The notes under the pieces are model-generated. The model was not told where the DNA came from. It worked only from the letters and a program-made list of their open reading frames with translations, and searched no databases. 64,000 bases of DNA from Plumapathes pennacea (taxonomy: Eukaryota; Cnidaria; Anthozoa; Antipatharia; Myriopathidae): assembly GCA_964036295.1 (NCBI GenBank), contig OZ038471.1, forward strand, positions 11,550,184-11,614,183, written 5' to 3'. Both the position numbers and the translations under genes were made by a program. Positions 43,301 to 52,300 of the stretch are shown here, in pieces. Positions within the stretch are counted from its first letter, which is position 1. Every line of letters starts with the position of its first letter.

Positions 43301-46300
43301 AATGATTCACAGTAAAATTTCCTGTCAATTTTTCAGCCGATTCTTCATTAGCGACAGAATCCGCTCGAGACAATTTTATAAACAAACAACTTAGACATAC
43401 CACAGTCGATCTACATCTGCAATTATGCCGTGAAATCATGTGTCAACAAACATATCAGCGAACGCAAAAAAAACTCGGAATAAGCTTTACCTTTGCCAAA
43501 ACATATTACACCATACAGCTGTGTTCCTTCTTTCGTGAGCGGAGCGTACATTCGCAAATGTGTCCAGAAATGTCGCTCAAAACGTGGATCTGTGTCACCT
43601 GTTTGCCAGATAATACGGATATGTCAGCCAGGGGCTGAGAGGGAGCAGATTTCCGCATACAACCAAAGAATCGGCAACACTCATAGCCGCCATTAAATAG
43701 TGTTTTGATTCTCCACGTGCGAGAGAGCCATACTTAAAAGACCCCTCCCTGGAGAGGTAATTTAGCTTCTGACATTCTGTCGCCAAGTTATAACATTAGC
43801 ACGGAAACACTTTACTGGAAATCTCTCTGTGCATTCTTTGTGTTAAGTAGATAATAAAAGACAAACTTTCTCACAGGTCCTGCACCACGGCGGCTTTTAT
43901 ATGGATAACACTTCATGCCCCTCCCCCCTCAGAAGTTTTTGCCACCTAGAGGGGTACCAATTTAATGACCTAATGAGATGGGCCGAACGGTGAACGGTAG
44001 TTTATCCAAGACGATGACATAGAAGCTATTTGCATATATGCAAATAGCTTCAAAAATGTTCATGAGATGGTACTAGCAACCTTAATCAAATTCAACTATA
44101 AATAAACCACAGAGCAACGAAATGAGCTCCAGTTTTTCTGTTGTTTGCGCTCTACGTGAAAGGCGGAACAACTATTTTGTACATAGACACACACTGAATT
44201 TATTAATTGTTATGTAATTTTATATTTTCAGTGTCAAATTACTTCGGTTTTGGTTTGATGGATGCAGCTAAGATGGTGTATTTTGCAAAATTGTGGAAAA
44301 CAGTTCCGACTCAGCTTAAGTGTGAAGTATCAGGAACAGCTGGACCACGGTAATTAGGTTTATTGATTTCCGAACTACAATCATGGTCAAAATTGTTGGG
44401 ACGATTTCAAGTTTACCCCCTCCCCCCATTCAATGTTGGGTAGTTGAGCATGGTTTGGTTCATAGCTGCACCACGGGCCAACACATTGAATGGAGGGGAG
44501 GGGGAGGGACTTGAAAACAAGAAATACGAGACCCCCATAGGAAGTACGGATTTACATTGTGCTCCGGATGTACGTAAGGGGAGCGTCCCAACGACTTTTG
44601 ACCATGATTGTAGCAACAAATAACATTGCTTTGGTTGTACTAGGCAGCATCCAGAAACACTGCCAAATTTTGTAGTGGCTAGTGTTATCAATGGAGACGA
44701 CTGGTTGGTTTAATATTATTGAACAGACACATTTGATCGGCGCCAAGAGAAACATGCAAATTAGCTTACAATACGATACGATAAGGGACAATACAATGAA
44801 ATGAAATACAATACATACATCTTATTCGATGGTTTAGCGTTTAATACGGGCCGGTATTTTACGAGTTGCTCGTATTTTTCCGAGCCCCGCCGCAGGACGA
44901 GGAAAAATGCGAGTAACGAGTAAAATGCCGGCCCGTATTACGCGCTAAACCATCGAATGAGGGATTTATTATATGACTGTGATGTAGTTTTACCTTTATA
45001 TAAAATATATGTAGGGGAGAAATGGTTGATCATACTTTCTTGTCTCCCTGATACTCTTCACTTACAAATTCGAACGGTTTTCTATTTGTGCGGAAGAACT
45101 AAAAACTATAATGAACGAAGACGACTGAACTGAACTTGACTTAACTTACAACGCGAGAGAAAAAATTGAAGTGAACAGTACATGAATAATTTGCATATAA
45201 ACTAGAATACACGCGGGAAAACAACAATAGAAGGGTAAATGAAGGCTACATGAAAGCAATGTTCATAGTTCGGCAAAAGCATTGTTCAAAGCAGCAAAGG
45301 GTATTGTTCGCACAATTCCGCAAAGGGTATTGTTCGGGAAAGGCCGCAACATCCTGGGGGGCCTAGCTGAAACGAATCCGTGGGTTCGTTCAGTTTAGTT
45401 GGATTCCTCTAACAAGCACAGTTTCGCTACTGGGCGGACCAGCCTGCTGGCATTTCGTGTCTTCACCTCTACTGTGCGTACTCGGGAGTCTGCACCAAGA
45501 AACACCTTGGTCACGCGGCCGAGCGACCAGTGGCCGCGGGGAGTGCTGTTATCTACTAACAGGACTAGGTCGTTAATAGCCAAATTTCGTCTCTTAAATA
45601 GCCATTTCTGTCGACGTTGTAGGGTAGGGATGTATTCGCGGATCCATCTTGTCCAAACGCAGTTGGCCAGGAACTGTGCGCATCTCCACTGTTTGCGGCA
45701 GTACAGGTCTTCCTTTGCAAACAGTCCAGGCGGGATCGCCATGTTTTGTCGCTGCAGCAAGAAGTGGCTCGGAGTGAGTGCTTCGAGATCATTAGGGTCG
45801 TCGCTGCTTGGGCAAAGTGGACGGCCGTTCAGGATAGATACGACTTCAGAAAATACCGTACGCAAGGTTTCCAACCCTACGAGCGCGTTTGGGTGTCCCA
45901 GAACCGCCTTCATTGACTTGCGCACGCTTCGGATCAATCGTTCCCAGACTCCACTCATGTGACTGGCTGTTGGGGGTTGGAACCGCCACTTTGGTACTGG
46001 GCAATTGTACCACTCGACTTCCCTTACGCGCAATGCTCCCTTAATTGCCTCTTGATCCCACTCTCGAATCGATCGTCTGATCTCCCTTTCTGCTCCAGAG
46101 AAGTTAATACCGTTGTCACTCCAAATTTCCCTCGGGCAACCTCTAGTGGACATGAACCTTCGCAGAGCTTGGATGAAGGTGTCAGTTTCCAGTGAACTCA
46201 CATCTTCAATGTGAATCGCACGGCTGTTAAAGCAGACGAAGATGCATCCATACACCTTATCAGTTCCTCGACCTCTCTTCACGGAAAACGGGCCAAAGAA

Positions 46301-49300
46301 ATCTGTTCCCGTGTACGTGAATGGTGGCTCGTATGGGGTCAACCTTTCCTTGGGCAAGTCGGCCATCATCTGTTGCATTGCGGACTCATTTCGCTTCCGG
46401 CAGTCAACGCACTGTCGTAGCACTCGGCGGACAAGGGTTCTTCCTTGCAGTATCCAGTAATGTTGGCGCACGACCGATAGAACGTGCTCGCGTCCGGCAT
46501 GGCCCAGGATTTCGTGATGATGACGTACTATCAGGGTAGCGACCGGATGATCCTTCGGAAGTATCACTGGATGCATGGCATTGAAGGTGATTGGTGCGTG
46601 ACGAACCCTTCCTCCAACTCGAATAACTCCATCAATCAACGTCGGGTTGAGGTTGGCTAACTTGCTATGTCCCTTGACTTGTCCTTTCTCTAGTAATGCA
46701 TTTAGCTCGTTAGAGAAGGACTGGCTCTGTATTAGTCGGATGATTTCCTTTGACGCTTGGCGTATCTCTGTTAGCGTAATTCCTCCGCGGGCAACTTGTT
46801 CTTTCTTGATATGCTGGACGTAACGCAGTAGCCATGCCATGAAGACTTGAAGACGAGGCCAGGAAGAGTAACGGCGAATGAATAGATCGAGGGTGGACCC
46901 TGTGTTCAAATTCATTACGCTGCTTGGGGCTCGGACCTCTTCATCATTTTCGGGGACCTCAGCCACTTGTCGTACAGGCCACTGATCGTCTGGCTTCCAA
47001 AGAAACTTTGGACCGTTCCACCAATGGCATCCCGGCTTGAATGCGTGGATCTTCATGCCTCTTGATCCACTGTCTGCTGGATTGAGAGAGCCAGGCACAT
47101 GTCGCCATTGCGACGGTGAGCTCACATCGTGGATTTCGTTGACTCGGTTTGTAACAAACATCTGAAATCGCCGCTTCTGATTGCTGATGTACTGGAGAGT
47201 AGTTACGGAGTCAGACCAGAAGAATGACTGGTTAACCGGCAAATCCAATTCTTCGCGAATTAGTCTGTGCATGCGCGCTGAGAGGACGGCCGCTTGAAGC
47301 TCTAAGCGGGGGATAGACCATCCTTTCATAGGTGCGTTGCGAGTCTTGCCCATAACAAAGGCGCAGTGTATTCTACCTTCATCATCGACCATCCTTACGT
47401 AAGATACTGCTGCGTAACCGTGCTTTGATGCATCAGAGAAGAAGTGAACTTGGACGTCAGTGAGTACGTCGGTAAGAGTTGGGGCCTTGTAGCATCTCGG
47501 GATCCTTATAGTAGTGATATAGGCCAACGATTCTATCCAGCTTTGCCATTGAGATAGGTGTGGATCTTTGATTCTTTCGTCCCAGCGTACTTCCAGTCTC
47601 CATAGTTCTTGCAGAAGAACTTTAACCAGCAAGACGAACGGACTCAGGAACCCGAGAGGGTCGTACAGGGAGCTCACGACAGACAAGATTCCCCGTTTGG
47701 TAGGCGGCTTGTTGGTTGGCACAACTCTGAACTGGAAAGTGTCGGTCTCGGCATTCCAGTGCAATCCCAAAGCACGCTGAACTGGTAGTAGATCAAGGTC
47801 TAAGTTAATACTTGGGTTGGCGCGTTCTTTGGCTGGAATAGATGCAAGTACTTCACGGCAGTTGCTATTGAATTTGGTTAGTCTTAGACCACCCTCTTTA
47901 AGCAGTTTGATTAGTTGGTCTGCAAACTTGATGGCTTGCTCAATCGTAGGTACTGACTTTAAGCAGTCATCGACGTAAAAGTTCCTGTGCACAGTTTCGA
48001 TGACCTTTGGATCGTAGCTCTGCTTGTTGTCATTCGCCGTTTTCCTCAAGGATGTGTTTGCACAACAGGGCGAAGATGTGGCGCCAAAGATGTGCACGAG
48101 CATTTGATACTCGTCAGGTGGATCACCGATGTTGGAGCTCCACCACAGGAATCGCAAAGCATCGGTATCCTTCGGACTAACTCTTGTCTGGTGGAACATT
48201 GCCTGGATATCAGCGGTAAACGCGACGCCTTCCTCACGGAAACGGATAAGGACACCAGCGAGATTGTTGGCGAGATCTGGACCTTGCAGTAATTGCTCAT
48301 TTAATGAGGTGCCTTTGAACTTGGCAGCTGCGTCGAAAACCACTCGTACCTTCCCAGGCTTGTTGGGATTCAATACGGGATGATGAGGTAGGTACCAAGT
48401 AATGTTAGTCCTTTCCGCTGCTTCTTTCTTAGTCAACTTCTTGGCATAGCCCTCGGCTACGTAATCCTCGATCACGGCCCTGTATTTGGCTTCCAATTCT
48501 GCATCTCGCTGAAAGCGCTTCTTCAGGTGCTGTAGTCTTGCCTCTGCGAGCACTCGGTTGTATGGTAAACTGGGATTATCGTGTCGCCACAGAAGGCCCA
48601 TTTGGTAGTGGCCATCAACTTTGGTGATCGTGTTCTCGATGATTCTCTCGGCTTTACGGTCTTCAACAGATAGAGGCTTGGCTTCGTGCTTGTCAGTGCC
48701 ATAGGATTCAACTTCCCAAAATTTCTCCAGTTGATGGCTCAGTGTCACTTCGTGACAAACATGGTTTAAGTTGAATTGTCTCTTGACATTATTACTAGCG
48801 CATCGTCCAAGGAAACTCCAACCAAGACAGGACTTGATAGCAAGAGGCTCGTCAGCTCTTCCTTTCTTGACTTCGAGAGGGATGAAAGCCTCTGGAACAT
48901 TGGTTCCAATTAGGATTGATATCTTCTTTCGTTCCACGTCCGGGTATGGTAGGTACTGGAGATGCGGGCACTTCTTGACTTGGTTAGTAACTGTGACGTG
49001 CTTAAGTGGAATGGTGAGCTCTTTCACTGCCCACGCGCCTTGTACGTAGACTTCTTGACTGTCGTGATCAACTGACGCAAGTTTGAAGTTGACCTTCACT
49101 CCTTGTTCCTGCACGCCTTTGCTATTTACCGTCGAAAGGAAAAGTCCACCTTGTTCGCCCTCAATGTTCAGATGTTTCGTCAGTGATGGGTCAACCATCG
49201 TGACGTCAGAGCCTGAGTCAATCAAACCATAGGTGGTGATTGTCTTCCCATTGTTCGCAATGATCTTAACAGGAACTACTTGTAGGAGAACCTCCGATGA

Positions 49301-52300
49301 GGCGGGCGAAGCAGCAGTGGAACAAGAAGTTGAGGTAACGGGTTCGTCAGGATAAGTTACAGTTACACGGTTATCGTCTTGGATTACTTCCGGGTACTGT
49401 AGAGGCTCAGTGAGGTGCAGCAACGTGTGATGAGGTTTCCCACAGCCTGGTATCCTACAGCGCACCTTTGATTTGCATGACCTGGAAGTATGCTTAGTTG
49501 AGCTGATACAGTTGAAGCAAATCCCTTTCCTTTTGACAAATTCGCCTCGATCGCGTACTGACTTGGACTTGAAAATCTCACAACGGTAGAGTGCATGAGG
49601 TAGGTCACACATGGCACAGGACTCAGGTTTCTTGGTACTATTGGCATCAGGGGGATTAGTGCAATGAGTGATATCACTGCTTGTTGAGAGAGTAGTAACC
49701 TTGAATGGAGATGGCTTATCTTTGGGTTTTGTAGACCTTGTGGTGGCGATATCGCCAGACGCCTTGGAAAAGAAAGGATGATTGGCAACATCAGCGCGGT
49801 CCTTAAGGAAACTGACCACATCTTTAAACGTCGGCATGGTACGGCCTTCATGTTCAATCTTCATCAGGTACCCTCCGAACTTTCCTTGAGCCCATTTCGG
49901 TAAGCGAAGAATCATTCTTTCAAGATTCTCAGTGTTCATCTCTCCCAAGCAATCCATTGCCTCCAGGGTGTCATACATTACTTGGGCTGAGTCTGCAAAA
50001 CGTCTTAACCCTTCTTTATCGCTTGGAGCCAAGACAGGGCCTTTCGTGAGTGAGTCTACACAGGCTCGCACGATTTGGCAGGGACGGCCGAAACGATCTT
50101 GAAGAACATCAAGAGCTTTGGCCAAACCTCCTGGGACGGATTCGTATCTTCTCACGGCCTTTAAGGCGGGACCCTCGAGAAACTGCAACAGTCGCGTCAT
50201 CTTTGTTGATTCATCCAGTGGTTTTGACTGTACCATCTGGTAGAATCTCTGCTTGAATACTGGAAACGTTTCCGGGGAACCATCAAACTTCTGAATTTGT
50301 ATTGCTGGCAGATCTTGGGACATGCCAATCCTTTCCATTGTAGAAACAATCATGGCCAGAAGACTTTCACTCGTGGGCTGGGGTGGTGCAGGAACCGGCG
50401 GCACTTGCGGAAGTAGCGCTGCATTTGTAAACGTCGGGTTAGTCCGTGGTTCCGCATTCAATCCGGCAACTCTTTGTCCTTCCGCAAAAGGAAAGGCAAG
50501 GGATGGTGAAGTTGGTGATAAAACATAATTCACTGTTGGAACAGTAGGAGCAGCAGCAGATGAGGCTTCGGCATTAGCAACGGTGGCAGGAATGCTGTCG
50601 TTTACAGTTGTAACATTCGGAGCCACGTGTGTCGATATGCCTTCATAATCTCCGTTAAGAGCACTCGCAAGATCTTGCTTAGCAACACTGGCATCTAACT
50701 GAGCGAGTTCTGCATGATTCTTTGCATCCAAAACGTCGTCATCTGCGTTCAGTTCGGCCAATTCAAGCTCGTATTCCAACTGTTGGCGTCGCTGTTGTAG
50801 TTCAAATTCCTTCTGCCTCATTTCCAATTGCATTCTTTTCCTCGTGTTCTCAATGGCTTTCTGTTTCCTTTCTTGTGCTTGTTCTTGAAGCAGAACTGCT
50901 TTCGCGGCGGCTAACCTTGACTCCCGATATCTCGAACTTGCTCGACTGACGCCAGATACTTCAGATGCTGAAGTAATTCTGAGATTACCGAAGTCCTTGA
51001 CAACTTGTTCATTGAAGTGTGTGGCCGCAGCTGCCACAAAACTTTCAATCTTCTCGTTATATTCTTCCACTCTAACTCGTTGAGCGTCACATTGAGCGCG
51101 TGTTTCCGTGGCTTCTTGGCTCTCTTTATCTGTCACAAGACCTAAATACTGTTCACAACTGGCTTGGAGGCTTTCCCAGACATTCTTCAACTTTAACTGC
51201 AGATTCCTAACCTCCGTGACGTTCCCAAATTCCTTTAGAGAGGCTTCAATCCTTCTGCAAATAGACGTGATTGTTCCCACGTATCCACTCCTGGACTTCT
51301 TGAGTGTGTGCAGTTTCTCTTGTAGGATTCCTTCGGCATCATGGTGCATGTGGCGCGACGCGCCAGAGACTTCAGATTTCTCCGAGCGGCTCATCAGCGA
51401 CTGTTTCATATAGTTTTTAGAAATATAGGGGAGAAATGGTTGATCATACTTTCTTGTCTCCCTGATACTCTTCACTTACAAATTCGAACGGTTTTCTATT
51501 TGTGCGGAAGAACTAAAAACTATAATGAACGAAGACGACTGAACTGAACTTGACTTAACTTACAACGCGAGAGAAAAAATTGAAGTGAACAGTACATGAA
51601 TAATTTGCATATAAACTAGAATACACGCGGGAAAACAACAATAGAAGGGTAAATGAAGGCTACATGAAAGCAATGTTCATAGTTCGGCAAAAGCATTGTT
51701 CAAAGCAGCAAAGGGTATTGTTCGCACAATTCCGCAAAGGGTATTGTTCGGGAAAGGCCGCAACAATATATTTCAGCAAACATAAAACAGAGACGAGCAA
51801 AACTGTTTTCATTCAATCCCAGGCAAAATGTGCACACACTCATTTACACAAAGATTCACTTACAGCTTCCAATCCGGTCATCGATTTAAAAATCTTGACA
51901 GAGAAATTTAAAGAAGTTATGCCACCAAATGATCGAAGTTCAATTCAGATTAAATGTGCTGAGATAAATGCGCTGGAGACGAAAATGCTTGCTTTGACAG
52001 AATAAATATTCAGCAAACAAACGTGTTTCGAGCGGTTGAAATCGATCACTTCGCTTAAACTTTTAACCATTTTTGTTCTTCAATAGCAAGCAGCTTTGTA
52101 CTCAAAACAGGGTTTTTTCTCGGAGTAGTTAAGGAATGAACACAAGAACAGAGCCAGCGAATGTGTACGCTGAAGGATCTGAAACTTTAACACAACTAGG
52201 ATTTTTACCGCCGACACGTTGTCAAGTTATAGATTATTAACAACTCACCAATTTCCTGCCTGGTTGTAGAAAGTTTAAGACCCCTTCCAGCAAAGGAACC

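Larger units (their letters stand above)
45010..51765 (-). mobile_element. BEL/Pao LTR retrotransposon, complete
   Basis: The LTRs are 45010-45351 and 51424-51765; they look identical except at the terminal dinucleotide. The element starts TGTTGC on minus and ends CTACA (left LTR). A 5-bp target duplication ATATA flanks it (45005-45009 and 51766-51770). A C-rich GGCCCCCCAGGA precedes the 3' LTR. One uninterrupted polyprotein ORF fills the inside. Near-identical LTRs and an open ORF indicate a recent insertion. It sits antisense in convertase intron 11, within element Y. Confidence 0.95.

Noticed and set aside
43068-43439. Minus ORF of 123 aa in convertase intron 10
   Set aside because: Its sequence is produced by a 60-bp tandem repeat and AT-rich intron.
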